Below are positions 1 through 8,954 of a stretch of DNA of 64,000 nt, one piece after another. The number at the start of each line of letters is the position of its first letter. Within the stretch, counting starts at the first letter, position 1. Both the position numbers and the translations under genes were made by a program. The notes beneath the pieces were generated by a model that was not told where the DNA came from, did no database searches, and was given only the letters and a program-made list of their open reading frames with translations. The DNA comes from Porticoccaceae bacterium (lineage in GTDB: Bacteria; Pseudomonadota; Gammaproteobacteria; Pseudomonadales; Porticoccaceae): NCBI GenBank assembly GCA_024644595.1, contig JAHEHL010000009.1, positions 62,001-126,000 of the forward strand, in the 5' to 3' direction.

Positions 1-1
1 G

Positions 2-142
2 GTGCAGACCGCTATCAGCGAAACCGGCGCATCCTCGATGGCCGACATGGGCAAGGTGATGGGTATTCTGCGACCACAGCTCCAGGGTCGTGCAGACACA
101 GGCGCCGTAAGCGGTCTGGTTAAAGCCGCTCTCAACAGTTAA
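2..142 (+). CDS. yqeY: YqeY-like (GatB/YqeY domain) protein, C-terminal end
   Basis: Only the last 46 codons lie in the window, and the gene runs off the left edge. The readable tail (TAISETGASSMADMGKVMGILRPQLQGRAD) matches the end of the GatB/YqeY tRNA-amidotransferase-like family. In these proteins a helical domain resembles the tail of GatB, and the usual partner genes are rpsU upstream and dnaG downstream. The gene lies 66 bp ahead of dnaG on the same strand, which is the usual rpsU-yqeY-dnaG-rpoD order. The precise molecular function of YqeY is not settled. The assignment rests on the tail sequence plus gene order. Confidence 0.85.
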   Translation: MQTAISETGASSMADMGKVMGILRPQLQGRADTGAVSGLVKAALNS

Positions 143-164
143 TCACGTTTATTTCCCGGCTGAA

Positions 165-207
165 GGCGTTACACTAGTGCGCTTGGATGAGAGAAACGTG
201 TAACGCC
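165..207 (+). promoter_or_regulatory. 10-bp perfect inverted repeat abutting the dnaG start codon
   Basis: GGCGTTACAC (165-174) and GTGTAACGCC (198-207) are exact reverse complements separated by 23 nt. The right arm ends one base before the dnaG ATG at 209. The purine-rich stretch GGATGAGAG, the only Shine-Dalgarno-like sequence, lies in the loop. In RNA this would be a hairpin over the translation start; in DNA it would be a palindromic operator. Which of these applies is inference. Confidence 0.5.
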
Positions 208-208
208 A

Positions 209-2137
209 ATGGCCGGACGAATACCACAAACCTTTATTGATGATCTGCTTGATCGCGTCGACATTGTCGATGTAATCAACGGTCGTGTGCAGCTAAAAAA
301 AGCGGGTAAAAACTACAAAGCCTGCTGCCCGTTCCACGAAGAGAAAAGTCCCTCTTTTACCGTCGCCCAAGATAAACAATTTTACTACTGCTTTGGCTGT
401 GGCGCCGGCGGCAATGCCCTCGGCTTTGTGATGGAATTCGACCGCCTTGATTTTCTGCCAGCGGTCGAGCTGCTGGCACGCAATGCCGGCCTCGAAATTC
501 CCCGCGAAGCCGTTCAAGACGCTCAGATCAGCAAACAGAAAGACAGCCTGTACTCGGTCTTGTCGGAATCCGATCGCTATTTTCGCCAGCAACTGCGCCA
601 GCATCAGGCCGCCGCCAGCGCCGTCGACTACCTCAAAGGGCGCGGACTCAGCGGACAGGTCGCAGCGCAGTACGGTGTCGGCTATGCACCGCCGGGCTGG
701 GATAATTTATTAAAAGCCGTCGGTACTGACCAACAGCGCATCGGCTTGCTCGACGAGTCGGGCATGTTGGTCAGCAAACCAGAAGAGAAAAAACAGTACG
801 ATCGCTTCCGTCATCGCATCACCTTTCCGATCCGAGACCAGCGCGGCCGCACTGTCGGCTTTGGCGGACGTGTTCTCGACGACAGCACACCGAAATATCT
901 CAACTCTCCAGAGACACCCGTTTTTTCCAAGGGCCGAGAACTTTACGGGCTCTATGAAGCACGTCAGAAGCTCAAGGAAATTCCCTGCCTGATTATGGTA
1001 GAGGGCTATATGGATGTGATCGCCCTTGCACAGTTTAATATTAATAACGCCGTGGCCACGCTCGGTACCGCCTTGACTGAAAGTCATCTACAAAAAATCT
1101 TCCGCTACACCTCGGAAATTGTTTTCTGCTTTGACGGCGACAATGCCGGCCGCAAGGCCGCTGCGCGAGCACTGGACACCGCACTCCCGGAAATGCGTGA
1201 CGGCGTCTCGGCAAAGTTTCTGTTTTTGCCCGACGGCGAAGATCCTGACACGATGGTACGCAAGCTCGGCAAGCAGGCATTTCTTGAGCAGGTAGAGAAG
1301 GCTCAACCACTCTCGGAATTTCTGTTCGAACAGATGAGCGACGGTGTCGACGCAAGCACCGCGGATGGCAAAGCACGCCTGAGCAAAATCTGTGCGCCAC
1401 AGATCAACCGCATCCCTCAGGGTGTATTCCGCCAGCTGATGCTCGAGGAGTTATCCCGCCGTACCGGCATCTCCGCGGACAATCTACGTGACTATGTTGC
1501 AACTCACAAACCGCCCCAGCAGTACGCCAGCGACACCCACGCCACGCCCACACCGCCCGTCTACAACGAGCCTGAAGCGGCAGAGATCTATGGCGGCGTG
1601 GACTACCAACCCTACCCCGACAGCGTCGCAGCACGAACTAAAAAAATGCGCCTGTCACCGGTAAAATTTCTCACAGCCCTGTTAATCAACCACCCCGCGA
1701 TGGCCGAGTATGTCGAGGATGCCGAGCTTCTTCGCGTCTCAGCCGACCCTGATATGGCACTGTTTCTGAAGCTACTGGCACTCATAAATAACGACTCCGC
1801 CTGCACTAAAACCTCGCATATTTTTGCACGCTGGCAGGCAACCTACCCGGATCAGCAGGAACTGCAGCAATTGAAGTCCCTGGCGGGAAGCGAGCTTCAC
1901 CACCCCCCCAAGGGTACCGGCCGCGATGACGACCAAGAGTTTGCCGATACCCTGGCACATGTAATTCGGGACGCGTTTGAAGCACTCCCGGGTGAGCGCA
2001 AAGCAACTTATCTGCTCGATCAAGAAACACTCAATGAGCGACAGATTAAGCAGCTGCTTAAAATTCATATGCAGCTGGGTGACGATGAACAGTATCGCGA
2101 ACTAAAAAACAAGATAAAACAGCGGCTTGTGGTCTAG
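209..2137 (+). CDS. dnaG: DNA primase
   Basis: DnaG synthesises the short RNA primers for chromosome replication and is recruited by the DnaB helicase. At 642 aa it has the usual gammaproteobacterial length. The N-terminal CHC2 zinc-binding domain shows C40-P-F-H43 and C61-F-G-C64. The TOPRIM catalytic core follows with EGYMD near residue 266 and the acidic FDGDNAG motif near 308, both required for metal binding. The region after about residue 430 is a Pro/Tyr-rich linker followed by a helical DnaB-interacting domain. The start is fixed by the conserved MAGRIPQTFIDDLL opening. It is the first gene of the dnaG-rpoD pair, and an inverted repeat lies directly over its ribosome-binding region. 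Confidence 0.97.
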   Translation: MAGRIPQTFIDDLLDRVDIVDVINGRVQLKKAGKNYKACCPFHEEKSPSFTVAQDKQFYYCFGCGAGGNALGFVMEFDRLDFLPAVELLARNAGLEIPREAVQDAQISKQKDSLYSVLSESDRYFRQQLRQHQAAASAVDYLKGRGLSGQVAAQYGVGYAPPGWDNLLKAVGTDQQRIGLLDESGMLVSKPEEKKQYDRFRHRITFPIRDQRGRTVGFGGRVLDDSTPKYLNSPETPVFSKGRELYGLYEARQKLKEIPCLIMVEGYMDVIALAQFNINNAVATLGTALTESHLQKIFRYTSEIVFCFDGDNAGRKAAARALDTALPEMRDGVSAKFLFLPDGEDPDTMVRKLGKQAFLEQVEKAQPLSEFLFEQMSDGVDASTADGKARLSKICAPQINRIPQGVFRQLMLEELSRRTGISADNLRDYVATHKPPQQYASDTHATPTPPVYNEPEAAEIYGGVDYQPYPDSVAARTKKMRLSPVKFLTALLINHPAMAEYVEDAELLRVSADPDMALFLKLLALINNDSACTKTSHIFARWQATYPDQQELQQLKSLAGSELHHPPKGTGRDDDQEFADTLAHVIRDAFEALPGERKATYLLDQETLNERQIKQLLKIHMQLGDDEQYRELKNKIKQRLVV

Positions 2138-2179
2138 AATAGAGATTTTCATCAGCTATAAATAAAGCCTAAATTCCTG

Positions 2180-2208
2180 CGGACAGCAGGGATATTTTCG
2201 GCTATAAT
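2180..2208 (+). promoter_or_regulatory. Sigma70-type promoter for rpoD
   Basis: CGGACA (2180-2185), a 17-bp spacer and a perfect TATAAT (2203-2208) stand 39 bp ahead of the rpoD ATG. The small hairpin CCTGC-GGACA-GCAGG followed by GATATTTT overlaps the -35 region and could be a weak dnaG terminator. This would give rpoD its own promoter in addition to read-through from dnaG. It is a motif match only. Confidence 0.6.
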
Positions 2209-2247
2209 TGCGCGCTATTTTTTGCCTACAAACAGTGTCTGAGTCCT

Positions 2248-4092
2248 ATGAGCGAAACCAACAAAAAACAACAGTCTGGTATCAAAGATCTTATTGCAAA
2301 AGGACGTGAGCAAGGCTATCTCACCTACGCTGAAGTCAACGACCACCTCCCGGAAGATATTGCCGATCCGGAACAGGTCGAAGATATTATTCAGATGATC
2401 AACGACATGGGCATCACTGTTTTTGAAACAGCTCCAGATGCCGAAACCCTGTTGATGCTCTCGGGCGACAATACGCCAGACGAGGTCGCCGCTGCCGAAG
2501 CCGCTGCCGCGCTCGCCTCTGTTGAATCTGAACAGCATCGCACCACCGATCCGGTGCGCATGTATATGCGTGAGATGGGGTCAGTTGAACTATTGACCCG
2601 CGAAGGCGAAATCGAAATTGCCAAACGAATCGAAGAAGGCACTCGTGAGCTGATGGCCGCCGTTGCCGATTGGCCTTCAACCGTTGCCGCCGTCATCGCC
2701 GAATACGAAAAAGTTGAAGCCGGCGAGCGCAAGCTGACCGATATCATAAGTGGTTACCTCAATCCGATGGAGCACGTCCCGTCTGCACTGGCCCAACAGC
2801 AAGCCGCAGAAGCACTCAAGCTTGAAAATGGTGATGACGACGAGGACGAGGACGAGGAAGAAGAAGAGCAACATGAAGGCGGGCTCGATCCCGAAGAAGC
2901 CTTTCAGCGCTTTGACGAGATTCGCAAGCAGTTAAAGAAAACTGAAACCTGTATTGCCCGCTATGGCCGTGACGGTGACGCATCACAGAAAAATCTCGAA
3001 GAGCTGGCCGAGCTGTTTAAATTCCTCAAGCTGACCCCGCGCCAATTTGACCCGCTGATTGCAGGGGTACGACAGGCAGTCGAGCGTGTTCGCGCTGAAG
3101 AACGCAACATTATGAGACTCTGTATCCGTTACGGAAAAATGCCACGCAAGGACTTTATTAAGCTGTTCCCTGGCAACGAGTCAAATCTGAAATGGGTTAC
3201 CGGCCTGACCAAGTCAAAAGAAAGCTGGGCAGCACGAGTCGCTGACCAGGAAATTGAAATTCTGCGTTCGCAGCGCAAACTGGCGCAAGTTGAAGAGAGC
3301 GCCGGTATGAATATCGCTCAAATCAAAGATATCAATCGCCGCATGACGATGGGCGAAGCGATGGCCCGACGCGCCAAGAAAGAAATGGTTGAAGCTAACC
3401 TGCGACTGGTGATTTCAATCGCGAAAAAATATACCAATCGTGGCCTCCAGTTCCTCGACTTGATCCAGGAAGGTAATATCGGCCTCATGAAAGCAGTGGA
3501 TAAATTTGAGTATCGCCGCGGTTATAAGTTTTCAACCTATGCCACCTGGTGGATTCGTCAAGCAATCACCCGCTCCATTGCCGACCAGGCACGCACCATT
3601 CGAATTCCGGTGCATATGATTGAAACCATTAACAAACTCAACCGAGTCTCACGTCAGATGCTTCAGGAAATGGGTCGTGAACCCTCCCCTGAAGAACTGG
3701 CCGAACGCATGGAAATGCCGGAAGACAAAATTCGTAAGGTACTCAAAATAGCCAAAGAGCCAATCTCGATGGAGACGCCCATTGGTGAAGACGAAGATGC
3801 CAGCATCGGTGATCTAATCGAAGATACCACTATCGCACTGCCGCTCGACGAAGCCACCAAGAACAACCTTACCGAGTCCACTCGCGGCGTTCTAAGCAGC
3901 CTCACAGCCCGCGAAGCGAAAGTACTGCGAATGCGCTTCGGTATCGACATGAATACGGACCATACACTGGAAGAGGTCGGCAAACAGTTCGATGTAACAC
4001 GCGAACGTATTCGTCAGATTGAAGCCAAGGCACTGCGCAAACTGCGTCATCCGACTCGCTCGGATCATCTGCGCAGCTTTATTGACGATTAA
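2248..4092 (+). CDS. rpoD: RNA polymerase primary sigma factor RpoD (sigma70)
   Basis: This is the housekeeping sigma factor, which directs core RNA polymerase to -10/-35 promoters. At 614 aa it contains region 1.1 at the N-terminus, region 1.2 ([21 protein letters not shown]), a very acidic non-conserved insert around residues 197-210 ([12 protein letters not shown]), region 2 with the promoter-melting helix ([17 protein letters not shown], near 430), region 3, and region 4.2 with the -35-binding helix-turn-helix ([30 protein letters not shown]) at the C-terminus. It sits downstream of dnaG as in most gammaproteobacteria and has a sigma70-type promoter of its own. The ribosome-binding site is weak (GAG 4 nt before ATG). 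Confidence 0.98.
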   Translation: MSETNKKQQSGIKDLIAKGREQGYLTYAEVNDHLPEDIADPEQVEDIIQMINDMGITVFETAPDAETLLMLSGDNTPDEVAAAEAAAALASVESEQHRTTDPVRMYMREMGSVELLTREGEIEIAKRIEEGTRELMAAVADWPSTVAAVIAEYEKVEAGERKLTDIISGYLNPMEHVPSALAQQQAAEALKLENGDDDEDEDEEEEEQHEGGLDPEEAFQRFDEIRKQLKKTETCIARYGRDGDASQKNLEELAELFKFLKLTPRQFDPLIAGVRQAVERVRAEERNIMRLCIRYGKMPRKDFIKLFPGNESNLKWVTGLTKSKESWAARVADQEIEILRSQRKLAQVEESAGMNIAQIKDINRRMTMGEAMARRAKKEMVEANLRLVISIAKKYTNRGLQFLDLIQEGNIGLMKAVDKFEYRRGYKFSTYATWWIRQAITRSIADQARTIRIPVHMIETINKLNRVSRQMLQEMGREPSPEELAERMEMPEDKIRKVLKIAKEPISMETPIGEDEDASIGDLIEDTTIALPLDEATKNNLTESTRGVLSSLTAREAKVLRMRFGIDMNTDHTLEEVGKQFDVTRERIRQIEAKALRKLRHPTRSDHLRSFIDD

Positions 4093-4211
4093 TGTAACTC
4101 CGAGACGAGAAATTATTACATCGCTTGGATGCACATCATGCCATCGTAATCGAGTGCAGTGAGCGGATATATCCCTCGACTACGCTCTGGATGACAAAAA
4201 GACAGGTTAAA

Positions 4212-4288
4212 GGGCCCATAGCTCAGTTGGTTAGAGCAGTCGACTCATAATCGATTGGTCGTAGGTTCAAGTCCTACTGGGCCCACCA
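4212..4288 (+). tRNA. ileX: tRNA-Ile2 with CAU anticodon (lysidine-modified type)
   Basis: The sequence folds as a 77-nt cloverleaf: acceptor GGGCCCA/TGGGCCC, D-stem GCTC/GAGC, anticodon stem GTCGA/TCGAT with loop CTCATAA, T-stem GTAGG/CCTAC, and an encoded CCA end. The anticodon is CAU, which software often calls Met. The anticodon arm and variable region (GACTCATAATCG..TTGGTCG) and the T-arm TTCAAGTCC closely resemble Escherichia coli ileX as I remember it, and ileX also lies next to rpoD. I therefore infer tRNA-Ile2, which reads AUA after TilS converts C34 to lysidine. The cloverleaf is certain, the identity less so. Confidence 0.88.
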
Positions 4289-4441
4289 TTTTCACCTTCG
4301 GTTCAATACTGGACCCGTAGGACTATCTGGTCAGTTCTATTTAGTATCGCTACGGCATAATCTGGGCACGACGAGTCGAGTAAGAGATGGAACGAAACTA
4401 ACACCCAATCAATATTTTTCATAGCGTTACAGACGCCGAAG

Positions 4442-4477
4442 ATAACGCCATGCTTAACTGAGTCAGCATGGCGTTAT
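4442..4477. terminator. 13-bp perfect hairpin between the tRNA and a convergent gene
   Basis: ATAACGCCATGCT (4442-4454) and AGCATGGCGTTAT (4465-4477) are exact reverse complements with a 10-nt loop. It lies between the rightward tRNA gene and the leftward gene that stops at 4502, the place for a bidirectional terminator. There is no clear U-tract on either side, so it could instead be a processing site or a REP-like element. Confidence 0.5.
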
Positions 4478-4501
4478 TACATCATAAACTACCTAGTAGA
4501 C

Positions 4502-5254
4502 TTACTTGCCGCTTGCCGGCATCGAATGATAGATACGAGGCGTATCGCAGCTCATAACCTCGTCGTAGGTTGCACTCAGCACAGCCGACCCTCCACCGAT
4601 CATCATGTCATGGGCTCTACCCCTATCAGCCAGGCTTTCGGTAGCATAGATGGCATAGACGTCTATTGTGCTTGCCACAGGCCCGCCAACAGATGGGACA
4701 AATCTCATCATTCCGCCGGGCATACCCGATTCATCCATCCACTTGACCCATGCAGCGTCAGCTGCAATCAGATCATTAAAGGTCTTACCGTCCTTGAACT
4801 CACAACCACTGACCTGCATGTAGGCATGACCTGTTGTACTTTTGAAGGGCTTTGCAGAGATCCCTGTCATCAACCGCCGATCCTCGCATGTCTCGACCGC
4901 ATCCCACTTCTTACTCATGGCATCGCCTTTCTCTGCGTATTCATCAAACACAATTCCCAGCGATTCATGGGTATCGGACGCGCCGAACCAAATATAGTCG
5001 TAGCCAAAATCCTGACTATTCAAAATCACAGGAGTCCATACATATCCTGTATAGTCTTTACTCAGATTCTCGCCAGCCCACGATTGAAATTCGGCCGCAA
5101 CCTTGAGGACATCTTTTACACTTTTCTTCGGTTTGAAATTACAAAATTGAACATCTAAGGCAGCATAGCCTGATTCCTCATGGTGATCTGCTTGAGCGGT
5201 AGACATTGCAAAAAGAGCTGCGAGAAGGGAAACTGCTTTGATTACGTTTTTCAT
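4502..5254 (-). CDS. Secreted protein of unknown function
   Basis: The product is a 250-aa protein beginning MKNVIKAVSLLAALFAMSTAQA, a clear Sec signal peptide with an AQA cleavage site. I moved the start 63 bp inside the ORF track because this ATG has a GAGGTG ribosome-binding site and begins the signal peptide. The mature part has two similar-looking halves (residues about 30-140 and 145-250), each with a Cys-Phe/Cys-Glu core (VQFCNFKPKKSV and VSGCEFKDGKTF), suggesting a tandem ferredoxin-like alpha/beta-barrel fold. I do not recognise a named family. Neighbours are the tRNA and a lipoprotein gene, and the base composition is more A/T-rich than the housekeeping genes. Export to the periplasm or outside is likely; function is unknown. 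Confidence 0.75.
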   Translation of the reverse strand: MKNVIKAVSLLAALFAMSTAQADHHEESGYAALDVQFCNFKPKKSVKDVLKVAAEFQSWAGENLSKDYTGYVWTPVILNSQDFGYDYIWFGASDTHESLGIVFDEYAEKGDAMSKKWDAVETCEDRRLMTGISAKPFKSTTGHAYMQVSGCEFKDGKTFNDLIAADAAWVKWMDESGMPGGMMRFVPSVGGPVASTIDVYAIYATESLADRGRAHDMMIGGGSAVLSATYDEVMSCDTPRIYHSMPASGK

Positions 5255-5532
5255 ATTACACCTCAGTATTTTTATAGTTATTTTATTGGGTCTTAGGCTA
5301 ACTGAAACATCATTCAAGAGTCCTTACTTAATTAGGCGACAAAACTCATTTTTCAAGTCACCGGAATATCGCCACTACATCTATACAATACTGGATAGAA
5401 AGTTATATCACCAGAGCTTTTCTAATAAGCTTCAAAAGTGTGTGGGCAGTCGCACTAACAATCACAAGACTCAACAGCCTTTCCGTCTACCGGACAGATA
5501 AGCTCCCAAAAAAACGTATTTACTGGAGCTTT

Positions 5533-7218
5533 TTAATCAATAAAGACCGGAGAATATACTTCGTACTCCCCTGAGTACCAATATTTGAGAATCTTTTCTG
5601 CTGGTTTGCCTCTAATCGATTGCGAGATATTCGGAAACCCTTCGACCGTTCTAGAATACTGCTCATCCTCAGGAATAATCGTATCTGACAACCAATATGC
5701 TGTGCTTGCTGTCGTTCCTTTCGTCTCAAACCAAGACTGCTTGTCTATGGCTCTTAACATGCCCTCGATGAATATTGCCTGCGCAGAAAAATCAGCTGGG
5801 ACATAGTCTTGCAAGCATTCATCATAGCGAACTCCCTCATACTCCCCCGCAGTACAAAAACCATCTTCTATCCAGCCCTTGTGTAAGAATGCTGTATGAC
5901 TTTGGGCAAACAAATTCCATATAACATCAGGTTGTTGATAGGTTGTATATGGCCAGCATGGCTGTTGTGTATTACATGTCCAAGAGGCATTCAACTGACC
6001 AATGTAGTCTGCTACACGCGCTTCTATCAAACCTACCGTAGCGTTTTCTACTTCATCTTCCTGGAGGAGATTGCCAGGCAAACTGCCAATAATGCCGTCA
6101 ACTTGCTCAAACACTCGCGAATCATTCCATAGTACGCCTTCACCGACATAGACTTCACCGTCGAATCTATCCTTAATTTGAGAAACAATTGATCCCATCC
6201 TTTCCATATAATAACTTCTAAGTTCATCTCGGGTACTCTGGTCTGCGTCATTTTCCAGGCCGCAGAAACACAGCCACATAGCGCTCCAATCTGCTGAAAT
6301 GGATGCTCCACCCAACTGCTGCAGTCTATTTGCTTCCCACAATATATGTTCTTCATGAGCATTCATTATCTTGGTTAATAGAGGCCTATCGACATACGCC
6401 TGACCATCAAACGGAAAGAGCAAATTGTTTTGATCATCTAGTGCCAGGAATTGCCATGCATAGTGCATCCTCATGCCCAAGTCTTGCGCAGTTTCGGCAA
6501 TGTATTCTATAACCCAATCACTGAGATGCTTGCGATCATGGTTGATTCGCCAGCTCTCTGCTTGATAATTCTGCCAATAACCGAAGTTATATACCCAGAC
6601 AGTTTCTACTCCATGCTCCTTTAATTGACGCAACGTTGTCCGGTACATTAACTTAACATATTCAGTTTCAGTGCAATCGGCTATCCAATCGACACCTGCG
6701 CCTTTGTAATTGCTGTAAATCCACTCAACCCCATAATCTTTCAGCCCAACTGCTTTTAAATGATCGTCTGCAAACTGATTATCTGGTGTAGGCAGTTGAT
6801 AAGCCCCTATGTAAGATTCTTTGATTTTGGCACTATGTGGGTTGATACAAGAACCTTCAAAGTCTTGAGAGCTTACTGCGACGGTCACGCTAGAAGATAC
6901 AGCTCCACATGAAATCGTAAAGACTTGATCGCCTGGAGTTGTCATCGCAAAAGCCTCACTACCAGATGCCGGCTTATCGCCCGACCAGTATCCTGAGGCT
7001 TTGCACAACGAGGCATTAGTACTGTTCCACGAAACTTCGATGGAATTACCTAAAAATACCTTAGTGAGATCTGCAGATATAAATGACGTTGCTGAATTAT
7101 TGATTAGAGTAGAATTAATATCTACATCCTCTCCACCTCCACCACAACCAGAGACGCAGAAAACTGCAAAAAACATTATGAGGATTGGACTTTGTATTTT
7201 TTTAATTATGTTTCTCAT
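5533..7218 (-). CDS. Putative lipoprotein with Ig-like domain and TIM-barrel glycosidase-like region
   Basis: A 561-aa protein with a lipoprotein signal (FFAVFCVSGC, lipobox VSGC) and a GGGG linker after the lipidated Cys. It carries a short Ig-like domain at about residues 45-115 (VFLGNSIEVSWNSTNASLCKASGYWSGDKPASGS...FTISCG), a type I associate with exported proteins of marine bacteria. The remaining 430 residues are rich in Trp, Tyr and acids, with repeated strand-helix patterns (ETVWVYNFGYWQ, MRMHYAWQFLALDD, GEVYVGEGVLW, DVIWNLFAQSH). This suggests a (beta/alpha)8 glycoside-hydrolase-like barrel, with the Glu in VGEG a possible catalytic acid. No family can be named by eye. Surface attachment is inferred. 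The gene is A/T-rich and lies beside the flagellin. Confidence 0.7.
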   Translation of the reverse strand: MRNIIKKIQSPILIMFFAVFCVSGCGGGGEDVDINSTLINNSATSFISADLTKVFLGNSIEVSWNSTNASLCKASGYWSGDKPASGSEAFAMTTPGDQVFTISCGAVSSSVTVAVSSQDFEGSCINPHSAKIKESYIGAYQLPTPDNQFADDHLKAVGLKDYGVEWIYSNYKGAGVDWIADCTETEYVKLMYRTTLRQLKEHGVETVWVYNFGYWQNYQAESWRINHDRKHLSDWVIEYIAETAQDLGMRMHYAWQFLALDDQNNLLFPFDGQAYVDRPLLTKIMNAHEEHILWEANRLQQLGGASISADWSAMWLCFCGLENDADQSTRDELRSYYMERMGSIVSQIKDRFDGEVYVGEGVLWNDSRVFEQVDGIIGSLPGNLLQEDEVENATVGLIEARVADYIGQLNASWTCNTQQPCWPYTTYQQPDVIWNLFAQSHTAFLHKGWIEDGFCTAGEYEGVRYDECLQDYVPADFSAQAIFIEGMLRAIDKQSWFETKGTTASTAYWLSDTIIPEDEQYSRTVEGFPNISQSIRGKPAEKILKYWYSGEYEVYSPVFID

Positions 7219-7484
7219 AGGGTAATTGGCACTTCTCGAAACGCTAAACGTTGTCTAACAATGTTAATGATAATAATTACAGAAACTATCACGCAACATA
7301 GTGCCCGCGCAACGGCGTATAAAAATAGTTCCACGCAATCTGTATTTGAAATAACGCTGCGGCGCTTCTGACTTCAAGTGAGGTTAGATGCTCAACTCAC
7401 AGGACGGGTCCGGCCAACACTCTTTCGCTCTTCAGTTGGTGCGGTTGAAATTACATTCCCTAAAAGTAACTTTGCAACATTCAA

Positions 7485-8954
7485 TCACGTCAGTAAGTCT
7501 AAAACGTTCTTGGCGCCCTGATTAGCTTGTGTAAGCATCGCGGTGCCAGCTTCTTGAATGATTCCTGTACGAGCGAGCTCCGCGGTTTCGACAGCATAGT
7601 CTGCATCCTCAATGTTGCTTCTGGAGGACGACGCCTGTTGCGACGCATTTGAAACATTATTAACCGCGAAGCTAAAGGCGTTCATCTGTGCACCAATGTA
7701 CGCTCTCGAACTATTAATAGTAGCCATGGCAGCATCGATTTTACTCAGCGCTGAAGTCGAGCTGCTCTGGCTATCAAGAGGGAGAACCTGCGAATAGTCG
7801 ATTGGTGCAACACTGTCAGAAACCTCAATGCTATCGATAAATAATGAGGCGCCCGCTGCACGACCAAACGACTCATCAAATGTTCCCGATGCAAACACAA
7901 ATTTGTAGTTTCCCTCGATATCAATGAGGTTACTAACCGTTTCCCATCCGGAATCCTGGGTTCCTGAACCGGTTTTATTCAGTAATTCAATGGTTGAGCC
8001 CGAATCTATATCGACAAGATAGGCATACACATCATAGGCATCACTTCCCCCTTGTGCACGCCAATCAAAGCTCACAGTTGAGCCGGCAGAAAGATATACG
8101 CTTTCCTGAGAAACCGTATATGGACCATGCACAATATCTCCTCCCGAAGCGGTAGACATGTTGGAGATCAATTGCAATCCAGATGAAAGGCTGTAGGTGT
8201 AAGAGGCATTGTTGGGAATAGACTGATCACCACCACTGACTCGCCCCGACGTATTGGCTGGATAGGGAGTTGAATCTTCCGGGGTTAAGAATCCAGCGAC
8301 CTGTGTTGGGCCACTTGAACCGTCTCGTCCAAGAATAATCTGGCCAAGATGAATATCCCAGCCATCCAATGTAACTATGTTTCCGGACTGAGAAACATTT
8401 GATGACGAAAAATCACCGTTAGAAAAAGTTATTTCGGCTGGACTATAGTCCAGCAGCGTAGGCACAGAAAAATCATCCAGTGAAACACTTTTTTGATCAG
8501 CTTCATTTGCGCCGACCTGAATTATTCTATCTAGGAAAGTACCATTCAATAAATCCATAGAATTCCATCTTGTATTTTCGACAATCGAGTCTATCGACGA
8601 CACCAGCTGCGTAACTTCCACACTAATCATCTCACGCTGATTGCTTGTAACCGATCCAGATGCCGACTGAATAATTAGTTCTCGCAGTCTCTGCAGGACT
8701 TGCTCGATGTTTTCCATGCCGCTATCCGCCGTCTGCAACATCCCTATAGCATCATTAATGTTTCGTGCCGCTTGGTTCAAGCCATTGATTTGAGAGGTCA
8801 TTCTAGAGGCAATAGCAATGCCAGCAGCATCATCAGCTGCTGAATTAATCCGCAAACCTGTCGACAGGCGTTCCGCTGCCACTTCAGACTCACGTTGATT
8901 TTTAGAGAGTGCGTTGGACGTAATCGTGGCACTGACATTAGTCGCAATTTTCAC
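7485..8954 (-). CDS. fliC: Flagellin with a large central insert domain
   Basis: The 489-aa product has standard flagellin ends. The N-terminal D0/D1 helices are at about 1-140 (LSTGLRINSAADDAAGIAIASRMTSQINGLNQAARN, and NTRWNSMDLLNGTF), and the C-terminal D1/D0 helices at about 395-489 (AYIGAQMNAFSFAVNNV, ARTGIIQEAGTAMLTQANQ). These polymerise to form the filament core. Between them about 210 residues (roughly 175-385) form a Gly/Ser/Asp-rich beta-type domain with FSNGDF at its start and VSFDWRAQGGSDAYDVYAYLVD within. This pattern suggests a jelly-roll carbohydrate- or surface-binding module. The start is GTG, preceded by AGGGG at 8 nt. No other flagellar gene is in the window, so this is an isolated flagellin gene. 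The base composition is A/T-rich. Confidence 0.93.
   Translation of the reverse strand: MKIATNVSATITSNALSKNQRESEVAAERLSTGLRINSAADDAAGIAIASRMTSQINGLNQAARNINDAIGMLQTADSGMENIEQVLQRLRELIIQSASGSVTSNQREMISVEVTQLVSSIDSIVENTRWNSMDLLNGTFLDRIIQVGANEADQKSVSLDDFSVPTLLDYSPAEITFSNGDFSSSNVSQSGNIVTLDGWDIHLGQIILGRDGSSGPTQVAGFLTPEDSTPYPANTSGRVSGGDQSIPNNASYTYSLSSGLQLISNMSTASGGDIVHGPYTVSQESVYLSAGSTVSFDWRAQGGSDAYDVYAYLVDIDSGSTIELLNKTGSGTQDSGWETVSNLIDIEGNYKFVFASGTFDESFGRAAGASLFIDSIEVSDSVAPIDYSQVLPLDSQSSSTSALSKIDAAMATINSSRAYIGAQMNAFSFAVNNVSNASQQASSSRSNIEDADYAVETAELARTGIIQEAGTAMLTQANQGAKNVLDLLT

Noticed and set aside
2860-2935. Acidic run in rpoD as a frameshift or repeat expansion
   Set aside because: The frame is intact and acidic inserts of this kind occur in the non-conserved region of many primary sigma factors.
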